Of a DNA stretch of 64,000 nucleotides, positions 1 to 8,374 are shown in pieces (within the stretch, counting starts at the first letter, position 1; every line of letters starts with the position of its first letter). The stretch is taken from assembly GCA_030424865.1 (NCBI GenBank), contig JAUHVR010000013.1, forward strand, positions 1 through 64,000, written 5' to 3'. This stretch comes from Alphaproteobacteria bacterium. GTDB taxonomy: Bacteria; Pseudomonadota; Alphaproteobacteria; Rhodobacterales; Rhodobacteraceae. A program made the position numbers and the translations under genes. The notes below the pieces were generated by a model. It did not search any database, was not told the origin of the DNA, and saw only the letters and a list, made by a program, of their open reading frames with translations.

Positions 1-69
1 CTCCGTGACCTGCGCCACCGCGTCGATCTTGAACTCATCTGAGTAACGAATTTGCCCTGACATTTGCAT
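1..69 (-). CDS. IS3-family transposase OrfA, N-terminal fragment (partial)
   Basis: Twenty-three codons are visible from an ATG at base 69 (a second in-frame ATG at 63 could also be the start) and the frame is still open at the window edge. The peptide has the SGQIRYSDEFKIDAVAQV pattern typical of the helix-turn-helix OrfA of IS3-family elements common in roseobacters. OrfA normally binds the element ends and is fused to the catalytic OrfB by a -1 frameshift; that part is outside the window. The family call rests on a short but characteristic stretch. Confidence 0.75.
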   Translation of the reverse strand, partial: MQMSGQIRYSDEFKIDAVAQVTE

Positions 70-125
70 CGTCCTTTGCTTCCAAAATTACCAAGCAAAG
101 CGTCAACAAATCTAGGGGCACCTCA
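1..125 (-). mobile_element. Left end of an IS3-family insertion sequence, cut by the window edge
   Basis: The first bases encode, on the minus strand, the start of an IS3-family OrfA. Upstream of that start the element probably ends at about base 125, where the minus strand begins TGAGGTGCCCC; this fits the TGA...GCCCC type of terminal inverted repeat known in the family and leaves about 56 bases between tip and start codon, a normal distance. The other end lies outside the window, so neither the inverted repeat pair nor the target duplication can be checked. The exact tip is inference. Confidence 0.5.
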
Positions 126-255
126 GAGAAGGGCGCACAGAAAACGAAAGGGCAAAGTCATTGCAGCAATCCAGGGTCATCAGGGGCGGACAAATATCTT
201 TGCAGTCTAGCAAAATTACCTGATTCCCGAAACGACGGGTCGCGGCGACCAAATG

Positions 256-290
256 AAAACCCCCGCGACCAGGCCGGCCGCGGGGGTTTT
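256..290 (-). terminator. Rho-independent terminator of rpsU
   Basis: A perfect 12-bp stem (AAAACCCCCGCG at 256-267 with CGCGGGGGTTTT at 279-290) closes an 11-base loop 27 bases beyond the rpsU stop codon. Read on the minus strand, the G+C-rich stem ends in a run of T, as expected for an intrinsic terminator. Because the ends are symmetrical it could also stop transcription arriving from the IS side. Confidence 0.85.
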
Positions 291-317
291 CGCAATCTTC
301 AAAAGGTTCGGATCTGC

Positions 318-524
318 TTACAGCAGCCCCTCGCGCTGGGCCTTCTTGCGCGCCAGCTTGCGGGCACGGCGGATGGCCTCGGCCTTCTCGCGGGCTTTCT
401 TCTCGGACGGTTTCTCGAAATGCTGCTTCAGCTTCATTTCACGGAAAACGCCTTCGCGCTGCAGCTTCTTCTTCAGGGCACGAAGCGCCTGATCGACGTT
501 GTTGTCGCGAACACTAACCTGCAT
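318..524 (-). CDS. rpsU: 30S ribosomal protein S21
   Basis: A 68-residue, very basic protein starting [20 protein letters not shown], the recognisable start of bacterial S21; the central [20 protein letters not shown] segment and the Arg/Lys-rich tail also fit. S21 sits near the anti-Shine-Dalgarno region of the 30S subunit and helps initiation. Length is normal for the alphaproteobacterial form. It is a single gene with its own terminator on the left and diverges from the COQ9 gene on the right, so the roughly 110 bases between them should contain both promoters. Confidence 0.97.
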   Translation of the reverse strand: MQVSVRDNNVDQALRALKKKLQREGVFREMKLKQHFEKPSEKKAREKAEAIRRARKLARKKAQREGLL

Positions 525-638
525 GTGGTTGTCACCACCTTTCTAGTCTGGAGTTGCATGGAATTGCAGGAGGTGGCCGTCTAGCATGAGGCAGACTATT
601 TGTCTAGGGTGCAGACGAACCCGATGACGGAGGCCCCC

Positions 639-1316
639 ATGAGCGATGATCTGGAAGCGCAATTGCTGGATGCAGCGTTGATCCATGTGCCCTTTGACGG
701 CTGGACCGAGGCGACGTTCAAGGCCGCGGTCGCTGATTGCGGCGTCGATTCGGTGGTGGCGCGCGGGGTTTTTCCGCGCGGCGCGCTGGATCTGGCGCTG
801 GCCTATCACCGGCGCGGCGATGACCTGATGGCAGCCCGTTTGGCCTCGGCCGACCTGGGTGCCATGAAGATCCGCGAAAAGATCACGTTTGCGGTGCGGG
901 CGCGGCTGGAGGTCATCGAGGACCGCGAGCTGGTGCGCCGGGGGATGACGCTCTTTTCGCTGCCGATGCATGCACCTGACGGCGCGCGCGCGCTTTGGGG
1001 CACGGCAGATCGGATCTGGACGGCGATTGGCGACAGTTCGGACGATGTGAACTGGTACACCAAGCGTGCAACGCTGTCGGGCGTCTATTCCTCGGTTCTG
1101 CTCTACTGGCTGGGGGATGACACCCCGGGGCACGAGGCGACCTGGGCCTTTCTGGATCGGCGGATCGAGGATGTGATGCGCATCGAAAAGGCCAAGGCGC
1201 AGATCCGGACCAATGCCTTGCTCAAGCCCTTGATGGCGGGGCCGGCCTGGCTGGCCTCGCAGATCAAGCCGCCCCGACCCGCGGCAAACGATTTGCCGGG
1301 GCGTTGGCGGCGTTAA
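639..1316 (+). CDS. COQ9-family protein (ubiquinone biosynthesis accessory)
   Basis: A 225-residue protein with the COQ9 pattern: an N-terminal helical TetR-like segment (residues about 1-75, including FKAAVADCGVD and ARGVFPRGALDLALAYH) and a C-terminal lipid-binding domain with the DVNWYTKRATLSGVYSS stretch that is strongly conserved in the family. In eukaryotes and alphaproteobacteria COQ9 presents quinone intermediates to COQ7-type hydroxylases. The start at 639 is chosen because GGAGG ends five bases upstream; an ATG at 624 is possible but has no such site. Adjacency to rpsU is common in this family of bacteria. Confidence 0.9.
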   Translation: MSDDLEAQLLDAALIHVPFDGWTEATFKAAVADCGVDSVVARGVFPRGALDLALAYHRRGDDLMAARLASADLGAMKIREKITFAVRARLEVIEDRELVRRGMTLFSLPMHAPDGARALWGTADRIWTAIGDSSDDVNWYTKRATLSGVYSSVLLYWLGDDTPGHEATWAFLDRRIEDVMRIEKAKAQIRTNALLKPLMAGPAWLASQIKPPRPAANDLPGRWRR

Positions 1317-1377
1317 CATGTTGCAGGCCGGGTGTGGCCCGTGCTGAATGACGCCCAAACAGCAGACGGAGCAGACC

Positions 1378-2358
1378 ATGGCCACAATGACCGCAGTCGA
1401 GATCACCAAACCGGGCGGACCAGAGGTTCTGGCCGTGACCGAACGCCCGATGCCCGAGGCCGGGCATGGTCAGGTTGTGATCCGCGTCGCCTGGGCCGGG
1501 GTGAACCGGCCGGACGCACTGCAACGCGCCGGGCTTTATAACCCGCCACCGACCGCCAGCGACCTGCCGGGGCTGGAAGCCTCGGGCGAAGTTGTTGAGG
1601 TCGGCGCGGGGGTGACCGATCTGGCCGTCGGCGATCAGGTCTGCGCGCTTTTGCCCGGCGGAGGCTACGCCGAATACGTGGCCACGCCCGCCGCCCATTG
1701 CCTGCCGGTGCCGCAGGGGCTGGACCTGAAGCAGGCCGCCTGCCTGCCCGAGACCTTTTTCACCGTCTGGTCCAACGTGTTTCAGCGCGGCGGCCTTCAG
1801 GCCGGCGAGCGCTTTCTTGTCCACGGCGGCAGCAGCGGCATTGGCACGACGGCGATCCAGCTGGCCGCGCATTTCGGCGCGCGGGTCTTTGCGACCGCCG
1901 GTTCTGCGGACAAATGCAAGGCCTGCCTCGATCTGGGGGCCGAGGCCGCGTTGAACTACCGCGAAGACGATTTTGTCGCCGTCATGCGGGCCGAGGGCGG
2001 TGCGGACCTGATCCTGGACATGGTCGGCGGGCCCTATATTGCGCGCAACATCAAGGCCCTGGCCGATGACGGGCGGCTGGTGCAGATCGCCTTTCTGCAG
2101 GGGCCCAAGGCCGAGGTGAACTTTGCCCAGCTGATGACCCGCCGATTGACGATGACCGGCTCGACATTGCGGCCGCAAAGCGATCTGGCCAAGGCGCGGA
2201 TTGCCCAGTCGCTGCGCGAGCACGTCTGGCCTCTGCTTGACGCCGGCAAGGTCGCACCTGTGATGGATTCCGAATTCCCGCTGGCCGAGGCCGCGCAGGC
2301 GCATGCGCGAATGGAAAGCTCGGGCCATATCGGCAAGATTGTGTTGAAAGTGGCGTAA
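1378..2358 (+). CDS. NAD(P)H:quinone oxidoreductase, PIG3/TIGR02824 type
   Basis: A 326-residue zinc-independent medium-chain dehydrogenase/reductase. The N-terminal GroES-like domain (about 1-120) contains GVNRPDALQRAGLYNPPP and the C-terminal Rossmann domain has HGGSSGIGTTAIQLAA (residues about 145-160), the NADPH-binding motif of the PIG3 quinone oxidoreductases. The zinc-binding cysteines of alcohol dehydrogenases are absent, as expected. It would reduce quinones or reactive carbonyls with NADPH in the cytoplasm. ATG at 1378 is preceded by a GGAG; an upstream ATG at 1348 is less likely. A second enzyme of the same superfamily follows 24 bases downstream, suggesting co-transcription. Confidence 0.88.
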   Translation: MATMTAVEITKPGGPEVLAVTERPMPEAGHGQVVIRVAWAGVNRPDALQRAGLYNPPPTASDLPGLEASGEVVEVGAGVTDLAVGDQVCALLPGGGYAEYVATPAAHCLPVPQGLDLKQAACLPETFFTVWSNVFQRGGLQAGERFLVHGGSSGIGTTAIQLAAHFGARVFATAGSADKCKACLDLGAEAALNYREDDFVAVMRAEGGADLILDMVGGPYIARNIKALADDGRLVQIAFLQGPKAEVNFAQLMTRRLTMTGSTLRPQSDLAKARIAQSLREHVWPLLDAGKVAPVMDSEFPLAEAAQAHARMESSGHIGKIVLKVA

Positions 2359-2382
2359 GCCCAGAACGACAGGAGGGGACAC

Positions 2383-3357
2383 ATGCCCAAGACAGTGATT
2401 ATCGAAGAACACGGCGGGCCAGACGTCCTGCATGTCGTCAACACTCTGGTCGGGGATCCCGGACCGGGCGAGGTGCGGATCCGGCACGAGGCCTGCGGGC
2501 TCAACTTCATCGACGTCTATCAGCGCACCGGTCTTTATCCGATGGAGCTGCCGCATGCACTGGGCATGGAGGCCTCTGGCGTGATCGAGGCCGTGGGTGA
2601 AGGCGTCACCCATCTGAAAGAGGGCGACCGCGCCGCCTATGCCGCGACCCCCTCGGGCGCCTATTGCGAGGCGCGGGTGATGCCCGCCGCGCAGGTCTGC
2701 CCCCTGCCGGACGGCATTGCCTTTGAGGATGCGGCGGCAATGATGCTCAAGGGGCTGACGGTGCAATATCTCTTTCACCGCACCACGCCGCTGCGGTCCG
2801 GCGATACAGTGCTGTTTCACGCTGCCGCAGGCGGTGTCGGGCTGATCGCCTGTCAGTGGGCCAAATCCGAGGGCATCACCCTGATCGGCACTGCTGGCAC
2901 GGATGAGAAATGCGCGCTGGCGCTGGAACACGGGGCCGCCCATTGCATCAACTACCGCACACAGGACTGGGCCGCTCAGGTGCGCGAGCTGACCGGCGGT
3001 CAGGGGGTGGATGCGGTCATGGATGCCGTCGGGGCCGATACCTTTACGGGGTCTCTGGACAGCCTGAAACCGCTGGGGATGATGATCTCGTTCGGCAATG
3101 CCTCGGGGCCGGTGCCGCCCTTTGCACTGACCGAACTGGCGGGGCGCGGGTCGTTGAAGATCACCCGTCCGACCCTGTTCACCCATATTGCCGACCACCA
3201 GACCTGTCAGGACATGGCGCGGATGCTGTTTGGCAAAGTCAACACCGGCGCGGTCAAGATTCGCATCGACCAGCGCTATCCGCTGGATCAGGTTGCCGAG
3301 GCGCACCGCGCGCTTGAGGCGCGCAGCACGACGGGCAGCACGATCCTGACGTTGTAA
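2383..3357 (+). CDS. Quinone oxidoreductase (QOR/QorA-type MDR)
   Basis: A 324-residue member of the zinc-independent quinone oxidoreductases: the N-terminal GLNFIDVYQRTGLYP motif is the signature of the QorA branch, followed by GxExSGVIEAVGEG and the Rossmann motif AAAGGVGLIACQWAK near residue 150. It follows the PIG3-type paralogue closely with a clear AGGAGG site before ATG 2383. The two enzymes are only distantly alike, so this is two branches side by side rather than a recent duplication. Substrate is not deducible; quinones and small enones are usual in the family. Confidence 0.88.
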   Translation: MPKTVIIEEHGGPDVLHVVNTLVGDPGPGEVRIRHEACGLNFIDVYQRTGLYPMELPHALGMEASGVIEAVGEGVTHLKEGDRAAYAATPSGAYCEARVMPAAQVCPLPDGIAFEDAAAMMLKGLTVQYLFHRTTPLRSGDTVLFHAAAGGVGLIACQWAKSEGITLIGTAGTDEKCALALEHGAAHCINYRTQDWAAQVRELTGGQGVDAVMDAVGADTFTGSLDSLKPLGMMISFGNASGPVPPFALTELAGRGSLKITRPTLFTHIADHQTCQDMARMLFGKVNTGAVKIRIDQRYPLDQVAEAHRALEARSTTGSTILTL

Positions 3358-3360
3358 CCC

Positions 3361-3747
3361 TCAGCGCGTCTTGGACGCGTCGTCAAGCGGCTGGCAGAGC
3401 ATCGGGTGGGCGTAGGCTTCGCCGTTCAGAACGGCGATCCCGGTGCTGGTGTCCAAGGCAACCTGAAAGGTGGCGCCGGAGGCGCTGGCGTCCTGGCTCC
3501 ACGTCATGCCGTGGCCGACGGCATAAAGCGCGTTTCCGCTTGAAACCGTTGTGGCTGGACCGCTCCAGCACCCGCTGTAGGCACAAACGTTCAGGCTGTG
3601 CTGGTCCACCGTCACGTCCATCGGCGTGAACCCGTCGGCGACCTCGCAGCTGCCATCGGCGCAAGAGATTTCAAGGTCCTGGTTCTGACAGCTCCAGCCA
3701 GAGGCGGTCGACAAGGCGATCAGGCTCGCGAAAATGGGGGTCAACAT
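3361..3747 (-). CDS. Small secreted protein, cysteine-containing, unknown function
   Basis: A 128-residue protein preceded by an AGGAG site. The first 17 or so residues (MLTPIFASLIALSTASG) form a plausible signal peptide, and the mature part has several cysteines (SCQNQ, SCADGSCE, NVCAYSGCW, LCQPL) that could pair as disulfides in the periplasm. No domain is recognised. It ends four bases from the quinone oxidoreductase on the other strand and lies downstream of the secreted RNase T2 gene on the same strand, but the 149-base gap suggests a separate transcript. Confidence 0.6.
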   Translation of the reverse strand: MLTPIFASLIALSTASGWSCQNQDLEISCADGSCEVADGFTPMDVTVDQHSLNVCAYSGCWSGPATTVSSGNALYAVGHGMTWSQDASASGATFQVALDTSTGIAVLNGEAYAHPMLCQPLDDASKTR

Positions 3748-3896
3748 GGTCTGCTCCTATGTGTTTTTCTCAATGGCATGTGAGCCCGGAAAAGCGGCCC
3801 GGGACCGCAAGCACCTTGCGCGTCCGCGGGCCGACATGGCAAGCGCCCGCCGGGTGATGGCGACAGGGTGGCAGGATGCCGCCAGTGCCTACGCGG

Positions 3897-4520
3897 TCAG
3901 CGCAGCGGGTTGAACAGCGCGTCTTCCATGGTGCAATCGCGGATCACGTCGCGCCCGCAGGGCACCGGGGACAGGTCCTTGGACAGGCAGATCCGCACCT
4001 CTTGAATGTGGCGCGCCTTGCAGGTGACCGTCAGGCCGTCGGCCACCAGATCCGGGTTGTCTTTCAGAAAAGCCTCTTCCACGACGCGGGCGGGCACCTT
4101 CAGGGTCTTGTCGATCCTGCGAAAGACGGCGGGGCGGGTGATCTGGCCATAGGCCTGACGCGACAACTCGAAATAGCCCTGCGCCGACAGTCCGCTGCAG
4201 GTGCCGTGTTTCTTCCACTGGTGCCAGGCCAATCCGCTGCTGCCCATGATATCGGCCATGTCCCCGGTCATCCGGCGTGACGGAGCGCGCTCGGCCGTTT
4301 TGCAATAGCTGGGCCAGCCCTGATGGTACTGCGGCCAGAGCCCATGCAGGTTCCAGCCCAGATCCCGCTCGCACTGTTCGGCGTTCCGCGCATCCCCCTC
4401 TAGCGCGCACCAGTTCGGCGACCAGCTGAGCGCAAGGACGTAGTAGTCGAAATCTCCGGCCCGCTCGCCCTCGGCCCGCGCGAAACCGGCCGTCAGCAGC
4501 AGAATCATCACCCAGCGCAT
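3897..4520 (-). CDS. Secreted ribonuclease T2-family enzyme
   Basis: A 207-residue protein with a signal peptide (MRWVMILLLTAGFARA) and both active-site segments of RNase T2: WNLHGLWPQ near residue 56 (first catalytic His) and WHQWKKHGTC near residue 100 (Glu replaced in the segment by Gln-Trp-Lys-Lys-His; second catalytic His present). Several cysteines flank these segments as in the family. It should cleave single-stranded RNA through 2',3'-cyclic phosphates in the periplasm or outside. The classical CAS II motif is HEWxKHG; here it is HQWKKHG, so the acidic residue usually written Glu is Gln, which may lower activity. Confidence 0.9.
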   Translation of the reverse strand: MRWVMILLLTAGFARAEGERAGDFDYYVLALSWSPNWCALEGDARNAEQCERDLGWNLHGLWPQYHQGWPSYCKTAERAPSRRMTGDMADIMGSSGLAWHQWKKHGTCSGLSAQGYFELSRQAYGQITRPAVFRRIDKTLKVPARVVEEAFLKDNPDLVADGLTVTCKARHIQEVRICLSKDLSPVPCGRDVIRDCTMEDALFNPLR

Positions 4521-4646
4521 TTACTCTTCCCTAATTGCCTTTGCGGGACTATATAGCCCCGAAGTTCCCCGACAACGGAAACCCGCCTTGGATGCCAAGG
4601 CCGTCTGTTTCAGGCGACGGGGAAGATTTGCCTAAGGAGACACGAC

Positions 4647-5405
4647 ATGGCCAAACTGCTGCACCCCAAGGCGACCGCCGTCTGGCTGGTCGACAACACC
4701 ACGCTGACCTTCAAGCAGATCGCCGATTTCACCGGCATGCACGAGCTTGAGGTGCAGGGCATCGCCGACGGCGATGTGGCGGCAGGCGTCAAGGGCTTTG
4801 ACCCCATTGCCAACAACCAGCTGGTGCAGGAAGACATCACCAAGGCCGAAGGCAACCCGCTGATCAAGCTGAAGCTCAAGTTCAACCCCGCCGCCCGTGA
4901 CGAGGAAAAGCGCCGTGGCCCGCGTTATACGCCGCTGTCGAAACGCCAGGACCGCCCGGCCTCGATCCTGTGGCTGGTGAAGTTCCACCCGGAACTGAGC
5001 GATGGCCAGATCTCGAAACTGGTGGGCACCACCAAGCCGACGATCCAGGCGATCCGCGAGCGCACGCATTGGAACATCGCCAACATCCAGCCCATCGACC
5101 CGGTGGCGCTGGGGCTGTGCAAGCAGTCGGAACTTGATGCCGCCGTGCAAAAGGCCGCCGCCAAGAAAGCCGCTGCGGGCGAGGTCATGGACGACGACGC
5201 ACGCCGCAAGCTGGTCTCGACCGAGCAGAGCCTTGAGATGGAGGCCGAGCCGCGTATTCCTTCGGCCATCGAAGGACTGGAAACCTTCAGCCTCAGCGAT
5301 CCGCGTGGCGAGGAAGAAGATGAAAAGAGCGACGAGGATTTCCTGGACGCCGACAGCTTCTTCAACCTGCCGGGTGGCGACAGCGACGAAGACGAACAGC
5401 CTTAA
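4647..5405 (+). CDS. trcR: Cell-cycle transcriptional regulator TrcR (DUF1013)
   Basis: A 252-residue protein whose N-terminal two thirds match the DUF1013/TrcR family: KATAVWLVDNTTLTFKQIADFTGMH, then RYTPLSKRQDRPASILWLVKFHPELSDGQISKLVGTTKPTI. Each block reads like a helix-turn-helix unit. TrcR is known in alphaproteobacteria as a conserved regulator linked to CtrA-type cell-cycle control and RNA polymerase. The last 60 residues are strongly acidic and probably disordered. AAGGAGA lies just before ATG 4647. It is a single gene, convergent with recR downstream. Confidence 0.88.
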   Translation: MAKLLHPKATAVWLVDNTTLTFKQIADFTGMHELEVQGIADGDVAAGVKGFDPIANNQLVQEDITKAEGNPLIKLKLKFNPAARDEEKRRGPRYTPLSKRQDRPASILWLVKFHPELSDGQISKLVGTTKPTIQAIRERTHWNIANIQPIDPVALGLCKQSELDAAVQKAAAKKAAAGEVMDDDARRKLVSTEQSLEMEAEPRIPSAIEGLETFSLSDPRGEEEDEKSDEDFLDADSFFNLPGGDSDEDEQP

Positions 5406-5463
5406 GACCTTTGGGCGCGGCGCCACGGACATCCGTGTTGCGCCGCGTCAAAGGGGGCGTTGT

Positions 5464-6057
5464 TCAAACCGGTTTGCGGGCGTTCAAGGCGGCGGTGATG
5501 GTGCCGTCGTCGAGGTAGTCGAGCTCGCCGCCGATGGGCACGCCTTGCGCGAGTGAGGTCAGCGTCACCCGATCCTCGAGCAGATCCGCGATGTAATGGG
5601 CGGTTGTCTGGCCGTCGACCGTGGCGTTCAGCGCCAGTATGACCTCGGTCACCTCTTCGGTGGTGACACGGTTCACAAGCTTGGGGATGCGCAGTTCGTC
5701 CGGTCCGATGGCATCCAGTGCCGAGAGTGTGCCGCCCAGCACGTGGTAGCGGCCCTTGAAGACACCCGCGCGCTCCATCGCCCATAGGTCGGCCACGTCC
5801 TCGACCACGCAGATCTGGCCATTGGCGCGTTTCTCGGAGCTGCAGATCTCGCAGATGTCCGAAGTGCCGATGTTGCCGCAGTTCAGGCATTCGCGCGCGG
5901 TGGTGGCGACCTGGGTGATCAGGTCGGCCAGCGGGGTCAGCAAGAGTGACCGCTTGCGGATCATGTGCAGCACCGCGCGACGGGCCGAGCGCGGGCCGAG
6001 GCCCGGCAGCTTGGCCATCATCTCGATCAGGGCGTCAATGTCGTTGTCGCGGCTCAT
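5464..6057 (-). CDS. recR: Recombination mediator protein RecR
   Basis: A 197-residue protein with all RecR parts: N-terminal helix-hairpin-helix [16 protein letters not shown], the four-cysteine zinc finger [16 protein letters not shown] (residues about 57-72), and the Toprim domain with [13 protein letters not shown] and [18 protein letters not shown]. It works with RecO to load RecA on SSB-coated gapped DNA. It is the third gene of a minus-strand unit dnaX-ybaB-recR, a very widespread arrangement. The 70-base gap to ybaB contains a dispersed repeat (see the repeat at 6091-6127). Confidence 0.97.
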   Translation of the reverse strand: MSRDNDIDALIEMMAKLPGLGPRSARRAVLHMIRKRSLLLTPLADLITQVATTARECLNCGNIGTSDICEICSSEKRANGQICVVEDVADLWAMERAGVFKGRYHVLGGTLSALDAIGPDELRIPKLVNRVTTEEVTEVILALNATVDGQTTAHYIADLLEDRVTLTSLAQGVPIGGELDYLDDGTITAALNARKPV

Positions 6058-6090
6058 GGGCGGGCCTTTTCGCCGGGGGCGAGGTCGGGA

Positions 6091-6127
6091 CGCCTCCGGC
6101 GGGCGTATTTGTCGGAAAGATGAAAGG
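6091..6127 (+). repeat. Dispersed repeat, copy A
   Basis: A GC-rich start (CGCCTCCGGCGGG) followed by GCGTATTTGTCGGAAAGATGAAAGG. The second module recurs, inverted, at 49155-49192 and, diverged, at 62898-62922. This copy lies between the ybaB stop and the recR start. It has no reading frame of its own and looks like an intergenic palindromic-type element. Confidence 0.6.
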
Positions 6128-6472
6128 TCAGAAGGGCAGTTTCATGCCGGCGGGCAGGCCCATGCCTTCGGTGAGTTTCCCCATTTCTTCCTGCGCCTTT
6201 TCGTCGGCTTTGGCCTGAGCGTCCTTGATTGCGGCAAGGATCAGGTCCTCGGCCACTTCCTTTTCCGACGGCACGAAGATCGAGGGGTCAATCTCGAGCG
6301 CGGTCAGCTCGCCCTTGGCGGTGGCCGTCGCCTTGACCAGGCCCGCGCCGCTTTCGCCGGTGACGGTCATGACCGCCAGATCGTCCTGCAGCTGCGCCAT
6401 CTTGGTCTGCATTTCCTGCGCTTTTTTCATCATCCCGGCCATGTCGCCGAGCTGGCCCAATCCTTTGAGCAT
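6128..6472 (-). CDS. YbaB/EbfC family nucleoid-associated protein
   Basis: A 114-residue protein starting [21 protein letters not shown], the hallmark of YbaB/EbfC proteins, followed by a coiled-coil helix and the [21 protein letters not shown] beta segment. These dimers bind DNA as tweezers and are nearly always encoded between dnaX and recR, as here. The start at 6472 is chosen by family alignment; longer in-frame upstream sequence is not conserved in character. C-terminal tail LPAGMKLPF is typical of alphaproteobacterial members. Confidence 0.95.
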   Translation of the reverse strand: MLKGLGQLGDMAGMMKKAQEMQTKMAQLQDDLAVMTVTGESGAGLVKATATAKGELTALEIDPSIFVPSEKEVAEDLILAAIKDAQAKADEKAQEEMGKLTEGMGLPAGMKLPF

Positions 6473-6551
6473 GGGGTGATCTCCTGTGTCTGTGGCGTTG
6501 CGCCCTTTGGGGGACATATCGCAGTCGGGCGGCGGTGTTACAAGGGTTGGG

Positions 6552-8312
6552 TCAGTCGTCTTCGAAGGGATCCCATTCGTCTTCGACCTCGGGCAGGGCC
6601 TCGGCTTCCGCCTCGGCGGCAATCTCGGCGGCGGTGCGGATCTCGGCGATCTCGGCGCCGGGGAAGGCGGCGAGGGCGGCCTGGACCAGCGGGTGTTCGG
6701 TGGCCTGCGCCTTCAGCGCCAGCGCGGCGGCATCGCGTTTTTCGGCGATGGTTTCGGTGGCGGCGTCGTTCACGACAATCACCGCCCAGCGGTTGCCGGT
6801 CCAGCGTTGCAGGGCGTTGCCCAGCCGTTGCGAGAGGTCGGCGCGGGCGTTGGGTGTTGGCGTGAACTCGACGCGGCCAGGCTGATAGGCGGCGAGGCGC
6901 AGGCAGGTTTCGACCTCGACCAGCAGCGTCATGTCGCGGTTGGCGCGGATCAGTTCGACTACGTGGTCGAAGCTTGGGAAGCGGGCAAGGGCGGCATCGG
7001 TGGCCACAGCCGTGACCGCGCCATTGGTGCTGGCGCGGGGGCCCGTTGTCGGACCGGGCGCGGCGCTGCTGCCCGCGATGGCCTGCGGCGCATGCCCACC
7101 CGGCCCGCCGGCAGGACCAGCGCCGGGGCCGGGCAGGGGCGGCGGTGGGGTGTCGCGCAGTTTGCGGACCAGTTCCTCGGGTGAGGGCAGGTCGGCCACG
7201 TGGGTCAGGCGGATCACGGCCATTTCGGCGGCCATCATCGCGTTGGGGGCCGAGGCGACCTCGTCCAGCGCTTTCAGCAGCATCTGCCACATGCGGGTCA
7301 GGGGGCGCATGCCAAGGGCGGTGGCCAGCGCGGTGCCGCGGTCGCGTTCTTCGGGGCTGATGGTAGGGTCTTCGGCAGCCTCGGGTGTGATTTTCACAAC
7401 GGAAATCCAGTGCGTGACCTCGGCCAGATCCCGCAGGACCGCCATCGGGTCGGCACCGTCGGCGTATTGCGCGCCAAGCTCGGTCAGGGCGCCGGCCGCG
7501 TCACCGCGCATGATCATCTCGAAGAGGTCCAGCACGCGGCCCCGGTCGGCCAGGCCCAGCATGGCGCGGACCTGATCGGCGGTGGTTTCGCCTGCGCCGT
7601 GGGAGATCGCCTGATCCAGCAGCGATTGCGCATCGCGGGCCGAGCCCTCGGCGGCGCGGGTGATCAGGGCCAGCGCATCCTCGGCAATCGCCGCGCCTTC
7701 GGCACTGGCGATGCGGCGCAGCATGGCGATCATGTCCTCGGGTTCGATCCGGCGCAGATCAAACCGCTGGCAGCGCGACAGCACGGTGACCGGGACCTTG
7801 CGGATCTCGGTGGTGGCAAAGATGAACTTCACATGCGCGGGTGGCTCTTCGAGCGTCTTGAGCAGCGCGTTGAAGGCGCTGGTCGAGAGCATGTGCACCT
7901 CGTCGATGATGTAGATCTTGTAGCGCGCGCTGGCGGCGCGGTAGTGGACCGAATCGATGATCTCGCGAATGTCGTTCACGCCGGTGCGGCTGGCGGCGTC
8001 CATCTCCATCACGTCGACATGGCGGCCTTCCATGATGGCGCGACAGTGTTCGCACTGACCGCAGGGGTCGGTGGTGGGGCCGCCTTCGCCATCGGGGCCG
8101 ATGCAGTTCATGCCCTTGGCGATGATCCGCGCCGTGGTGGTTTTGCCGGTCCCCCGAATGCCTGTCATGACAAAGGCCTGCGCGATGCGGTCCGCCGCAA
8201 AGGCGTTTTTCAAGGTCCGCACCATGGCATCCTGACCGACGAGATCGGCAAAGGTTTCGGGCCGGTATTTCCGGGCCAGCACCTGATAGGCGGGTTGGGG
8301 GGTGTCGCTCAT
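6552..8312 (-). CDS. dnaX: DNA polymerase III subunits gamma and tau
   Basis: A 586-residue clamp-loader ATPase. Visible are Walker A GIRGTGKTTT near residue 51, a zinc module with cysteines in MNCIGP and PCGQCEHC, Walker B IIDEVHML, and the sensor segment LLKTLEEPPAHVKFIFATTE. The region after residue 370 is proline/glycine-rich (PPPPLPGPGAGPAGGPGG), then a tau-like C-terminal domain that would contact the polymerase and helicase, ending in an acidic tail. Length fits a full tau; I did not see a convincing frameshift heptamer that would give gamma. First gene of dnaX-ybaB-recR. Confidence 0.96.
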   Translation of the reverse strand: MSDTPQPAYQVLARKYRPETFADLVGQDAMVRTLKNAFAADRIAQAFVMTGIRGTGKTTTARIIAKGMNCIGPDGEGGPTTDPCGQCEHCRAIMEGRHVDVMEMDAASRTGVNDIREIIDSVHYRAASARYKIYIIDEVHMLSTSAFNALLKTLEEPPAHVKFIFATTEIRKVPVTVLSRCQRFDLRRIEPEDMIAMLRRIASAEGAAIAEDALALITRAAEGSARDAQSLLDQAISHGAGETTADQVRAMLGLADRGRVLDLFEMIMRGDAAGALTELGAQYADGADPMAVLRDLAEVTHWISVVKITPEAAEDPTISPEERDRGTALATALGMRPLTRMWQMLLKALDEVASAPNAMMAAEMAVIRLTHVADLPSPEELVRKLRDTPPPPLPGPGAGPAGGPGGHAPQAIAGSSAAPGPTTGPRASTNGAVTAVATDAALARFPSFDHVVELIRANRDMTLLVEVETCLRLAAYQPGRVEFTPTPNARADLSQRLGNALQRWTGNRWAVIVVNDAATETIAEKRDAAALALKAQATEHPLVQAALAAFPGAEIAEIRTAAEIAAEAEAEALPEVEDEWDPFEDD

Positions 8313-8374
8313 GGGGCCTCGTGTCGCTTTGGCCGCAGACTAGGGGTTGCGAGGGGGCGCGTCCAGCGGATGGC

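Noticed and set aside
1264-3306. 680-codon minus-strand open frame opposite the two quinone oxidoreductases
   Set aside because: Composition is Gly/His/Arg-rich without motif, and both plus-strand genes have clear family motifs and ribosome sites.
2383-3357. Recent tandem duplication of the two quinone oxidoreductase genes
   Set aside because: The proteins share only superfamily motifs and belong to different branches, so they are not a recent duplicate.
6552-8312. Possible programmed frameshift in dnaX giving a gamma subunit
   Set aside because: No A-run heptamer with a following stem was found in the middle of the gene; the frame is continuous for tau.
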